Positions 31,713 to 40,129 of a stretch of DNA of 40,833 bases are shown piece after piece (positions within the stretch are counted from its first letter, which is position 1; the number at the start of each line of letters is the position of its first letter). The translations under genes were made by a program, and so were the position numbers. The notes beneath the pieces were generated by a model, which did no database searches, was not told where the DNA came from, and saw only the letters and a program-made list of their open reading frames with translations. Location: contig JAJRWU010000134.1 of the NCBI GenBank assembly GCA_024276655.1, positions 1 to 40,833 on the forward strand, written 5' to 3'. The stretch is from Planctomycetota bacterium (GTDB lineage Bacteria > Planctomycetota > Planctomycetia > Pirellulales > Pirellulaceae).

Positions 31713-33059
31713 TCACGCCTTGTAGATCTTCTCCCGATTCGCCGTTACCTGGGCCGTGGCGTTGCGCGTGTCGACCACGATTTTCGCATGGCGAACAATG
31801 TGTTCGTAATCGAAAGCCGTATGATTCGTGGCGATCAATACGCAATCTTGGCTGACGAGAAATTCTGGCGTCAATTCCTCGCTCTTCAAATGCAGCAGTT
31901 GGCGGCGGCGTGTGGGTGGCAACGTCGGCACATGAGGATCGCTATACGATAGCACAGCGCCGCGTTTGCCAAGTAGCTCTAGCAATTCAAACGACGGGCT
32001 CTCGCGGGGATCGTCGACATCCTTCTTGTAGGCCACGCCCAGAATGCAGATCTTACTGCCCTTGATCGGTTTTTCGGCATCGTTCAAGGCCAGCGCCACG
32101 CGCTGCACAACATAGTTCGGCATGGCCGTATTGATTTCGCCCGCCAACTCGATGAATCGCGTCGGCTGCCCGTGTTTGCGAGCGACCCAACTTAAATAGA
32201 ACGGATCGATGGGAATGCAATGGCCGCCTAATCCCGGCCCTGGATAAAACGCCTGAAATCCAAACGGTTTTGTTTTGGCGGCGTCGATCACTTCCCAAAC
32301 GTCGATATTGAGTCGGTCAAAGAGCACTTTCAGTTCATTGACCAACGCGATGTTCACCGACCGATACGTGTTCTCCAAAATCTTGCACGCCTCCGCGATT
32401 TCGCAATTCGATACCGGCACGGTTTTGACCACCGCTTGGCTATATAACGCCTCCGCCAGTTCCAAGCTTGCGGGGTCCATGCCGCCAACCACCTTGGGAA
32501 TGCGATCGGCGGAAAAATCGGGATTTCCCGGGTCTTCGCGTTCGGGACTATACGCCAGGAAAAAATCCTCCCCCAATTTGAGGCCGCTCTGTTCCAGGAT
32601 GGGCGCCAGAATATCGCGCGTGGTGCCGGGGTAGGTCGTGCTCTCTAGCACGATGAGCTGCTCGGGACGAAGCGTTTTCGCAATCGAACGGGCGGTGGCC
32701 TCCACATATTTGAGATCAGGATCGCGGCTGTCCGACAAAGGCGTGGGCACGCAGATCAAGATAGCGTCGGCTTCGGCGAGTTCGTCCATGTTGGCGGTGG
32801 GGCGAAACTCGCCAGATTCGACGCGGGCGGCAATCCACGCCGAGGAAAAATGACCGATATACGACTCACCCGCTCGGAGCATGTCGATTTTCTTTTGGTC
32901 GACATCAAAACCGATCGTAGCGAAACCCGCCTCATTAAAGGCGCGAATCAGCGGCAAGCCCACGTAGCCTAGGCCCACCACGCCAATGCGCGCCGTTTTG
33001 TTCTGAATCGCCTGCTTGAGGCTTCGAGCAGTGCTGACGCTTTTTGCGGAGATGTCCAT
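31713..33059 (-). CDS. UDP-sugar 6-dehydrogenase (WbpA/WecC type, probably UDP-GlcNAc dehydrogenase)
   Basis: 448 residues. The Rossmann motif is GVVGLGYVGLPL. The catalytic segment PGPGLGGHCIPIDPFYL contains the active-site Cys, and the C-terminal NAD-dependent domain has GVAYKKDVDDPRESPSFELLELL. The enzyme oxidises C6 of a UDP-sugar twice to a uronic acid using NAD. The GHCIPIDPFYL form and the LENTYRSVNIALVNEL segment are typical of UDP-N-acetylhexosamine dehydrogenases such as WbpA rather than UDP-glucose dehydrogenases. It provides an acidic sugar for the polysaccharide genes upstream and lies 28 bases after the carbamoyltransferase, on the same strand. Confidence 0.9.
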   Translation of the reverse strand: MDISAKSVSTARSLKQAIQNKTARIGVVGLGYVGLPLIRAFNEAGFATIGFDVDQKKIDMLRAGESYIGHFSSAWIAARVESGEFRPTANMDELAEADAILICVPTPLSDSRDPDLKYVEATARSIAKTLRPEQLIVLESTTYPGTTRDILAPILEQSGLKLGEDFFLAYSPEREDPGNPDFSADRIPKVVGGMDPASLELAEALYSQAVVKTVPVSNCEIAEACKILENTYRSVNIALVNELKVLFDRLNIDVWEVIDAAKTKPFGFQAFYPGPGLGGHCIPIDPFYLSWVARKHGQPTRFIELAGEINTAMPNYVVQRVALALNDAEKPIKGSKICILGVAYKKDVDDPRESPSFELLELLGKRGAVLSYSDPHVPTLPPTRRRQLLHLKSEELTPEFLVSQDCVLIATNHTAFDYEHIVRHAKIVVDTRNATAQVTANREKIYKA

Positions 33060-33087
33060 TGTTACATCAATCTAGTGAGCCAGATGT

Positions 33088-34848
33088 TCAACACCGTTCG
33101 GCAACCCAGTTCCCGACGACTATTAAATCCATGGCCGTTCTGTCAAACACGGACACCGCTTCAGCCGGCGTTCGCACGATCGGTTCGTTTTCGTTCAGCG
33201 AAGTGTTCAATAAAATGGGTACGCCGGTGCATTGCCGAAATCGATCAATCAGATCCCAGTATAGGGGCGACGTTCGACGCGAGACGGTTTGCAATCGGCC
33301 CGATCCATCGAAATGCGTGACCGCTGGAATAACCGCACGTTTCTCTTCGCGGATCGGCAAAACTCGCTCCATGAACGGCGAGGGTTCGTCGATCTCAAAA
33401 TACTCCGATACGTACTCCTCCAGAATGCTAGGAGCAAACGGGCGAAATTTTTCTCGGAACTTGATTTTTAGATTGATAATATCTCTCATGTCGGTTCTTC
33501 GAGGATCGGCCAGTAGCGATCGATTACCGAGAGCACGAGCGCCGAATTCCATTCGACCCTGAAACCAACCGACCACCTTCCCGTCGCAGATAGCATCGAC
33601 GGCGTGGTCTAATAGCTCATCGTGGCGGCGGCGGCTCACCCTGACCGACGCCAACTCGGAATCTGTTGTATTGGTCCGTTGTTCAATCGCCCGAACGGCT
33701 TGTTCGCACTCATCGTCATCAATGCCCGGCCCCCATGCGCCGTGTTCAAGCACGAACGAGCGTGGCTGTTTCAGCGATTGGTGGAATACATGAAACGCGG
33801 CGCCAAAAGCGGCGCCATTGTCAGCCGCGCCAACGGGTACATAGAGATGTTGGAAGGGCGTCTCTTGCGTCACTTTCCCATTAGCAACGCTGTTCATCGC
33901 ACATCCGCCAACCAAGACCAACTGGTTCAATTGTGTTTGTTCGTGCAATTTCCTTAGTTGATGAAAAATTATTTCCTCGGTGACGCGCTGCAAGCTAGAA
34001 GCAATGTTCTCGTGTTTCTTCGTGACTTCTTCACATGGCTTCCGAGCTGGTCCTAGCCGTTCTTCTAGTAGCGGACTGTGGAATGCGTCGACGCAAGGGC
34101 TGCCTTCATCCCAACTCATACTGATGCCGTTTCGGGGGTGCGTAAAAAAGTCCAGATTTAGTTCAAAAGAATCACCTTTGGGAAAAATGATACGACGAAA
34201 TTCTTCCAGATACTCCGGCTCGCCATAGGGCGCCAAGCCCATCACCTTGTATTCGTCGCCGTAGTGTGGGAATCCCAAATAAATTGTGACCGCGTTGTAT
34301 AAAAACCCGAGAGAATGAGGGTAAAACACTTCACCTAGTTTTTGGATGGAAGTTCCGTTGCCTACGGCCGACACGGTGCTGACAAAATCCCCCATTCCGT
34401 CGATCGACAAAATGGCGGAACGGTCAAAGGGGCTAAGAAAAAACCCGCATGCCATGTGCGCATCGTGATGTTGCACATGGTGAACCGTGGCTCGCACCAC
34501 AGCCTCGTCCACTTGGCAAGCCGCAGCCAATTGGGCGCGTAATGAGAGTGTTTTCCCCTGACGCTGAAGTCGGTCCGCCAGGGAACGGATGGATGGTCGA
34601 TTGATGAGAGTGAAAAGTGCTTTGCGGCCCAAATTCGCCTTGGGGTCGAACGATAACGCAACGTGATCGACGTCAGCAAGCGTCACTCCCGCCTCTTGGA
34701 GAACGTAGCGAATCGAAGCAGAGGGGAATCCGGCCCAATGTTTGATACGGTTGAAGCGTTCTTCCTCAACCGCCGCGAGAAGGCGCCCGTCCACCACGAT
34801 CGCGGCTGAGGAATCGCCATGATATGCGTTAATTCCAAGTATAATCAC
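33088..34848 (-). CDS. NodU/CmcH-family O-carbamoyltransferase
   Basis: 586 residues, typical for the family. GTG start. The N-terminus ILGINAYHGDSSAAIVVDGRLLAAVEEERFNRIKH and the metal-binding HHVQHHDAHMACGF are signatures of the Kae1/TsaD-like domain. GVPILLNTSLNENEPIV and AVSVFDRTAMDLIVVGN near the end belong to the second domain. These enzymes use carbamoyl phosphate and ATP to place a carbamoyl group on a hydroxyl, often on a sugar. In this operon it probably modifies a polysaccharide or glycolipid sugar. No nodulation or antibiotic genes are nearby. Confidence 0.9.
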   Translation of the reverse strand: MIILGINAYHGDSSAAIVVDGRLLAAVEEERFNRIKHWAGFPSASIRYVLQEAGVTLADVDHVALSFDPKANLGRKALFTLINRPSIRSLADRLQRQGKTLSLRAQLAAACQVDEAVVRATVHHVQHHDAHMACGFFLSPFDRSAILSIDGMGDFVSTVSAVGNGTSIQKLGEVFYPHSLGFLYNAVTIYLGFPHYGDEYKVMGLAPYGEPEYLEEFRRIIFPKGDSFELNLDFFTHPRNGISMSWDEGSPCVDAFHSPLLEERLGPARKPCEEVTKKHENIASSLQRVTEEIIFHQLRKLHEQTQLNQLVLVGGCAMNSVANGKVTQETPFQHLYVPVGAADNGAAFGAAFHVFHQSLKQPRSFVLEHGAWGPGIDDDECEQAVRAIEQRTNTTDSELASVRVSRRRHDELLDHAVDAICDGKVVGWFQGRMEFGARALGNRSLLADPRRTDMRDIINLKIKFREKFRPFAPSILEEYVSEYFEIDEPSPFMERVLPIREEKRAVIPAVTHFDGSGRLQTVSRRTSPLYWDLIDRFRQCTGVPILLNTSLNENEPIVRTPAEAVSVFDRTAMDLIVVGNWVAERC

Positions 34849-34889
34849 GAATTAATTCTTTCTGTCGCGCCGCGGCCACAATGGGATGA

Positions 34890-36080
34890 CTAACACTCAC
34901 TGGTCCGAGTTGATTGCTCAATCGTTTTTGATTCCGTGATCCCAAACAGCCGTAAATATTCGGGGACGAAGTCGGATTGCCTGAAGTACTCGCACGCGAA
35001 TCGATGAGCCCCGCGCCGCAGGCGGTCGTGTTCTTGGTTGTTCATTGCGGCAACCGCGTTGATGACCTCGGTAAAGCGTTGCGGCCTGGAAAGAGGGAGA
35101 TCCCACCCGGCCTCTTTTGTTGCAAGGTGTCGCCAAATTGTTTGGTCGCTGATGAGAATCGGCGCGCCGAGCGATAACGCCTCGAAAATGGCATGTCCAA
35201 AATTTTCGCCCAGCGTGGGAAGCGCGAACAAGTCGCTTGCCGCGACATGCGCGCGTGTTGCCTCCGGAGGAAGTGAACCAGAAAATTTCACTTGAATGTT
35301 TTCTGGCAGCTTCGCGGCAAGCGACTCACAATGCTTCTGATACCGATGTTCCTCGGACGGACCGATGATCAACAAGTCGCACTTCGCGGCAACGCCGCGC
35401 ATGGCATTGAGTAGGAAATCAATATTCTTGGTCGGATGAACCCGTCCGACCAAAGTCATTCGTAATCGCGATTTGCGTTTGGCGTGAGAAGAGAGTGACT
35501 TAGGCGGACACATGGGAATGTTTCCCGCGATGTACACACTCGCCGCGTCGCCAAAATGGCGCCGAACCTCGGCGGCTTCTGAATCGGAGGTCGCGTGAAA
35601 TTTTATCTGGCTGGCCATTCTCAAGGCCCGTAGAACGGCTAGGGTTGGTCGTTTTTTCCATGCTCGTCGGGAGATCGCCGATTCCTTGAGCATGCCCCGC
35701 GGCGCAAGTACAACCTCCGGCTGCAGCTTTCGCCTTGCTTTCAGGGTTAGCGGACCGAGAGCGCAAGGCCAAGAGAACATTCCGTTTAAGTACACACAAT
35801 CTGGGCGAAACTCTTTTACGGCCGCTAGGAATCCACGTAGCGTCCGGCGATCGGGGCTTGCGTAAAAGGCCACCTCGCCGGTCTCTTGCGCTCGCCACAC
35901 ATTCCTTTGCACGCCATCGTAAGGCGTCTTTTCTCCAAGATCACGATCCGACGTCCAAACGCCAACCGTCGCGTGTGGCGCGAGCGTACGTGCAAGGTTG
36001 ACGCACGAACTGATCGGACCTCCAGCACGATAGCCCGGCGCATACCAGTCAACAGCGATTAACAGCTTCTTAGTTGGCAT
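34890..36080 (-). CDS. GT4-type glycosyltransferase
   Basis: About 396 residues from ATG 36080 (MPTKKLLIAVDWYAPGYRAGGP); upstream in-frame sequence lies inside the preceding gene and is not conserved-looking. The fold is GT-B: an N-terminal acceptor domain with the glycine loop YRAGGPISS, and a C-terminal nucleotide-sugar domain with LVGRVHPTKNIDFLLNA and the ENFGHAIFEALSLGAPILIS motif, where the Glu-x7-Glu pair is typical of family GT4. It transfers a sugar from a nucleotide donor during surface polysaccharide assembly. It overlaps the polymerase gene by 11 bases. Donor and acceptor are unknown. Confidence 0.88.
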   Translation of the reverse strand: MPTKKLLIAVDWYAPGYRAGGPISSCVNLARTLAPHATVGVWTSDRDLGEKTPYDGVQRNVWRAQETGEVAFYASPDRRTLRGFLAAVKEFRPDCVYLNGMFSWPCALGPLTLKARRKLQPEVVLAPRGMLKESAISRRAWKKRPTLAVLRALRMASQIKFHATSDSEAAEVRRHFGDAASVYIAGNIPMCPPKSLSSHAKRKSRLRMTLVGRVHPTKNIDFLLNAMRGVAAKCDLLIIGPSEEHRYQKHCESLAAKLPENIQVKFSGSLPPEATRAHVAASDLFALPTLGENFGHAIFEALSLGAPILISDQTIWRHLATKEAGWDLPLSRPQRFTEVINAVAAMNNQEHDRLRRGAHRFACEYFRQSDFVPEYLRLFGITESKTIEQSTRTSEC

Positions 36081-37440
36081 CGACTCTCTTGATTCGCGCG
36101 ACGCGGCGTTGAGGCGTCCGGCTGCGTCGCGCGCCGACGTGAACATAGGCACGTAATAAGTAGAAGCCCACCAATGAAAATATGCTGGCCTTCATCAAAT
36201 GATTCAACACGACCGAAAACTCGGTTTCCACCTTAATCGCCTGCGAAAAAACAAGTGGAATCCAAAATAAGAAAAGGGGATACCGCACCGCGTGCCGCAT
36301 GAGACCGGAGTAAACAGCCGCCAAAAGAACGCCGTAGACGCCCATCGTGAGAACTCCGCCGATCACGCCGAAGTTTGCATAGGCATCGCCGTGAACGCCG
36401 ATTCCCATCGACGTCGAGTTGCTAATCTTGAGCCCCGTGAAGCGGCGGAATGCGGCGCGACCGCCGGCAACCGACTTATTGGGCGCGAGAAATCGGGGAA
36501 GCACTGCGTCGATGCAGGCCGTGACGATCGTTTGTCCGTGCGCAAACGGTTCATGTGCGGGCACGTGTCGCATCACATTCGATAAAATCCAGCCTTGATT
36601 CAAACGGACATTCACAACCTTCTGGGATGCTCGTTTTTCCGCGACCTGCTTACCCGTGATCATGGCCGAAACGGTTTCAGAAACATATTCCTCGGGATGA
36701 TCGTGGCGGCGTTCGCGATAGACGCTTTTATAGGAATCTAACCATACTACCGCCGCCAATCCACAAACAATCCACAACCCGACCACACTCGGTGGGAGTC
36801 GCCTATTCAAACGGGATAAGGCAAGTCCAAAGAAAACCGCGCCCCACAGGAGCAATTGATGGAACATCGCGTTGGTAAGCGCCGAGAGAATCGCAAGGCC
36901 TACGACCACTACAAACACGATTTGGTTTCGGTCCTTTCGGTTGTAGTAACAATAGAGGGCGCCGACGAACTTCAACTCGGTTCCAAGGAAGAATGCAAAA
37001 CCCAATGAATCGGGACCACGCGCGCCGATGAATCCCGACAAAAATCCAAGGAAGATTAACAACAAACCCCATTGATAGACGTCAGGACCGTCAAGCTTGC
37101 TTCGAAATTCTTTCAAGCTTGGGAATTGACGGGCGCTTGCCACGAGGGCCAGCAAAAACGCACATGTTGCCGGAACGGCGAATTGAAAGAAAACGGCTTT
37201 GTCCACGGCCATCACATACCGCTCGAAGACCGGCGGGGCGTAGTAGCTGTAAAGTGGCGCGACCAATAATTGCAGACAGGCGATCAACACCGCGATGGGT
37301 ATCACGGGTAATTCGCGACCTAACTCCGTCGAGACGTACCACAAACACCATGCGGAAATAATTGGCACCGTGATCTCTGGAGGAACGCCACACCATCCGA
37401 GTAGACCCGCAACCAAGAGCAGAAGCATTCCAAGAGTCAA
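36070..37440 (-). CDS. Wzy-like polysaccharide polymerase / O-antigen ligase-type membrane protein
   Basis: About 456 residues with ten or more predicted helices and one long periplasmic loop (around YKSVYRERRHDHPEEYVSET to GIGVHGDAYANFG), the layout of Wzy polymerases and O-antigen ligases. I prefer a TTG start at 37440, which overlaps the stop of the preceding gene (TTGA at 37440-37437) and has GGAGGG 6 bases upstream. The frame itself is open further, to 37494, into the neighbour. No short conserved motif exists for this family, so the call rests on topology and neighbours. The basic C-terminus (RRSRTPQRRVARIKR) is cytoplasmic. Confidence 0.75.
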   Translation of the reverse strand: MTLGMLLLLVAGLLGWCGVPPEITVPIISAWCLWYVSTELGRELPVIPIAVLIACLQLLVAPLYSYYAPPVFERYVMAVDKAVFFQFAVPATCAFLLALVASARQFPSLKEFRSKLDGPDVYQWGLLLIFLGFLSGFIGARGPDSLGFAFFLGTELKFVGALYCYYNRKDRNQIVFVVVVGLAILSALTNAMFHQLLLWGAVFFGLALSRLNRRLPPSVVGLWIVCGLAAVVWLDSYKSVYRERRHDHPEEYVSETVSAMITGKQVAEKRASQKVVNVRLNQGWILSNVMRHVPAHEPFAHGQTIVTACIDAVLPRFLAPNKSVAGGRAAFRRFTGLKISNSTSMGIGVHGDAYANFGVIGGVLTMGVYGVLLAAVYSGLMRHAVRYPLFLFWIPLVFSQAIKVETEFSVVLNHLMKASIFSLVGFYLLRAYVHVGARRSRTPQRRVARIKRVDAN

Positions 37441-38165
37441 GAAAGTCCCTCCGCCGTTGTTGTTCGTTTGTGTCTGGACGCCCACTGGCGCCAAACGCCC
37501 GCCAAAACGGCGGCAATTAAGAGCGTTGCCGCCAATACTGTGTTTCGTGCTTCTCTCACCGCGTAGAAGATGAGTTTGAGGTACTCACTCGTTACGGTTT
37601 GAAAGCCTGCTTCGGTGCGCCACCAGGAATCTAGTGAAAACCGGTCGTCGGGTGTCCCGATGAACGAAACACGCGCGAACAACTCCTCACTCAATTGTGA
37701 TCGGAACGCCAACTTCGCTCGGCGTACATGGAATTTATTTGTAACGACCATCAAAGTCGCGTTGGGAGTTTCCCGCCAAATCTGCCTTGCGATGATTGCA
37801 TCCGTTTTCGTGCTGTTGCTACTGCCGCGAATGAGTCGGATGTTCTCGGCATGCACGCCGCGTTTTACCAATACGCGGCGGGCGATCTCATGCGAAGGCA
37901 ATGCATCGCCGGCTGTTACGTCGGGCGCCGCTTCGTTTTCGATCACTACCGCCTGCTGGCAAAGTCCGTGGTTGATCAGCGCCGCGGCCGCGAATACGCG
38001 CGTGTTGTTGCCGCCCGGGAGAGCCAACACATGGGTCGACGGGAACCTCGGGTTGCTGGCGTCGAGCCAGTTGCCGATGGGAGGCAATACGGACTCGGAA
38101 AACGCCCAAACACCGACGCCCAACACGAACGTAACAGCCAGGCCCCACAGAATTGCTCGGCCCAC
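37437..38165 (-). CDS. YdcF/DUF218-family membrane-anchored protein (first of two)
   Basis: 242 residues, GTG start directly after the TAA of the upstream gene (TAAGTG). N-terminal helix (AILWGLAVTFVLGVGVWAF), then a DUF218 domain with VLALPGGNNTRVFAAAALI, a variable middle, SSNSTKTDAIIARQIW and VVTNKFHVRRAKLAF, matching the family's GGG, nT-EN and HmpRA blocks. The C-terminus has another helix (TVLAATLLIAAVLAGVW) and a basic tail. DUF218 proteins (SanA, ElyC, YdcF) act in envelope biogenesis, with no settled reaction. The placement in a polysaccharide operon fits that role. Confidence 0.82.
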   Translation of the reverse strand: MGRAILWGLAVTFVLGVGVWAFSESVLPPIGNWLDASNPRFPSTHVLALPGGNNTRVFAAAALINHGLCQQAVVIENEAAPDVTAGDALPSHEIARRVLVKRGVHAENIRLIRGSSNSTKTDAIIARQIWRETPNATLMVVTNKFHVRRAKLAFRSQLSEELFARVSFIGTPDDRFSLDSWWRTEAGFQTVTSEYLKLIFYAVREARNTVLAATLLIAAVLAGVWRQWASRHKRTTTAEGLS

Positions 38166-38945
38166 TTATTTGCTCGACTCCGCAGACTGAATGTCTGCTT
38201 GCTTTAGGTCGCCTATTCGTCCTGAGCGTCGCGTTGGCTCACCCCCAAATTTACTTCTTGCTTCATTTAGAAATCGAAATGCGTATTCGTCGGCCGACAA
38301 ATAAGCTGGCAAGTGTTCCGGTTCACCGACAGCCATCGTATAGAAGAGGCTAACGTATCCGGCATACATCGCGTGAAGGCTGCGTCGTGATCGCCACCAG
38401 GTGCTCGTATCGTAGCGAGGGTCTGGCACGCCTTGCACGGTAATACGCGCCGCGACGCCCGCTTCCAGCGTACGATCCAACATGACCCGTTCGGATTTGC
38501 TTCCCCACTCATCACATAGGATGTGGACACGCCGCGTTGGGTTTCGCCTCAGCCATGCCTGAAGCTGCCGGGCGGCTTCCCATCGATTGCGAGCACTACC
38601 CGGAATTACTTCAATTCGCTCCTCGGCAATTCCTCGCCGCAAAAGATTGCGTTTGGAAACCACGAGAGGATCATCCGCGACGCCTATTGCAACCGTACGG
38701 TTGGGCGCTGATTGCACAAGCAAGAAGTGGTCGTATTGTCGTCTCTGAGCCATGTCGGTGGCGAAATCCATCGCGCCGTAGCCATTGGCTACGACAATAT
38801 CTACCGGTCGCGGCGCGGTCTGGCAACAGACCACCGGCATTGCGATCCAAGGAAGCCAATAGGAGTAGCTGACGCCGAATCCCAACAACACCACGGCCAG
38901 AACGACCTTAAAGCGATAATGGGTTGCTAAGGTTTTCAATGTCAT
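38166..38945 (-). CDS. Diverged YdcF/DUF218-like protein (second of two)
   Basis: 259 residues. One N-terminal helix (KVVLAVVLLGFGVSYSYWLPW), then a domain related to the gene downstream. The two share the block D-x-R-(Y/F)-x-x-x-(T/S)-x-W-W-R followed by Y-x-x-L-(F/I), and a similar order of secondary structure. The canonical PGG and HmpRA motifs are weaker here (VVANGYGAMDFA; CDEWGSKSERVML), so catalytic or ligand residues may have changed. It overlaps the upstream glycosyltransferase stop by four bases (ATGA) and abuts the next gene. Probably an envelope-polysaccharide accessory protein. Confidence 0.7.
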   Translation of the reverse strand: MTLKTLATHYRFKVVLAVVLLGFGVSYSYWLPWIAMPVVCCQTAPRPVDIVVANGYGAMDFATDMAQRRQYDHFLLVQSAPNRTVAIGVADDPLVVSKRNLLRRGIAEERIEVIPGSARNRWEAARQLQAWLRRNPTRRVHILCDEWGSKSERVMLDRTLEAGVAARITVQGVPDPRYDTSTWWRSRRSLHAMYAGYVSLFYTMAVGEPEHLPAYLSADEYAFRFLNEARSKFGGEPTRRSGRIGDLKQADIQSAESSK

Positions 38946-40129
38946 GACAGGATCGCTGCTTTTGGGGGCCTGCGTTCGGCGCCTTGAATTGCGAGGCGAA
39001 CGATCTCCTTCACGATGCCCTCAAACGACCAGGCTTTGATAAACTCTTGGCTTTCAGCGCCCATTGCGAGAAGCTTTCGCCGGTCGGGCAAATTGACCAG
39101 CGTGTCGCGTAAGGCGCCGACGTCTCGAGCACGGAAGGACCAACCCGTTTTATCATTAATAAGGTCGCGGCAGGCGCCGACGCGGTCGCTGGCGATTACC
39201 GCGCGCCCCGACGCCATCGACTCGTTCAAGCAAAGGCCCCAAGTTTCATTGTAACGCGATGGCAAACAGGTGATGTCTCCGAGTCGATAGACACTTGGCA
39301 TTCGAGTTTGATTCTGAAACGGAAGACGCAGTTCGACACAATTCGCGGGCAACTCCCGCCGAACCTCTGACTCCAATTCGCCCGCGCCGACTATCATCAG
39401 ACGTAAGTCTGACCGCGCCAATGTTGCTTGTTTGTACGCACGCACCAAGTCCATCGGAGCCTTCTTCGGTTCCAATTTCCCAGCAAACAGTATAATTATT
39501 TCGTGCGGCGATATTCCCAATGTGGCGCGTTCCGCGGTAGCGACGGCGTCGTGCTCAGCCGATTCGAAACGCTGGTTGTCGATTGCGTGCGGTACAATTT
39601 TTATCTGGTTATTAGCAACACCGCACATCCGAAAATAGTCGCGGTTATTCGAGCCGACAGCCAAGGCGATATCTATTTTGGAATAGACGTGGTGAAGGAC
39701 GAGCGTCCGCACCGCTGCTTTCCAACCGCTACTAGAGTCGAGCAGTGTGGAATCACCGCGAAACCAGACGGGAATACGACCGTGAAAGTAACGCATGCAA
39801 CTTACGTGAGCGCGGTAATTCCAACCAATAACCAATATCGTATCCGGGGCCCATTGATGGATTCGCTTCGTCAATCCAGGCGAGTCCATGTTCCAGAACG
39901 TTCTTTTTCGTACGTCGGACGATGGGGCAACTAGTTCATTGTCGTACCCATCGAGCAACGGGATGTCCCAGGCAATCGTCTGACCAAACCCCGGATCAAC
40001 CGCCGACAGCTCTCCCGCATGCCAAGTGTAGAATACGCGAAGATCAACACCCGGTTCTTCGCTCAATAAGCGAAACCAAGGCGCGTTGTACTGAATCGGG
40101 TGGGTGGTGACGATTGCTAGTTTCTTCAC
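38942..40129 (-). CDS. GT4-type glycosyltransferase
   Basis: 395 residues with a GTG start that overlaps the end of the upstream gene (GTGA). The N-terminus KLAIVTTHPIQYNAPWFRLL is typical of a GT4 subgroup found in capsule and exopolysaccharide loci. The donor-binding domain has FAGKLEPKKAPMDLVRAYK and SRYNETWGLCLNESMASGRAVIASDRVG, with the Glu-x7-Glu pattern. It overlaps the downstream YdcF-like gene by 4 bases. Sugar specificity cannot be read from sequence. Confidence 0.9.
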   Translation of the reverse strand: MKKLAIVTTHPIQYNAPWFRLLSEEPGVDLRVFYTWHAGELSAVDPGFGQTIAWDIPLLDGYDNELVAPSSDVRKRTFWNMDSPGLTKRIHQWAPDTILVIGWNYRAHVSCMRYFHGRIPVWFRGDSTLLDSSSGWKAAVRTLVLHHVYSKIDIALAVGSNNRDYFRMCGVANNQIKIVPHAIDNQRFESAEHDAVATAERATLGISPHEIIILFAGKLEPKKAPMDLVRAYKQATLARSDLRLMIVGAGELESEVRRELPANCVELRLPFQNQTRMPSVYRLGDITCLPSRYNETWGLCLNESMASGRAVIASDRVGACRDLINDKTGWSFRARDVGALRDTLVNLPDRRKLLAMGAESQEFIKAWSFEGIVKEIVRLAIQGAERRPPKAAILS

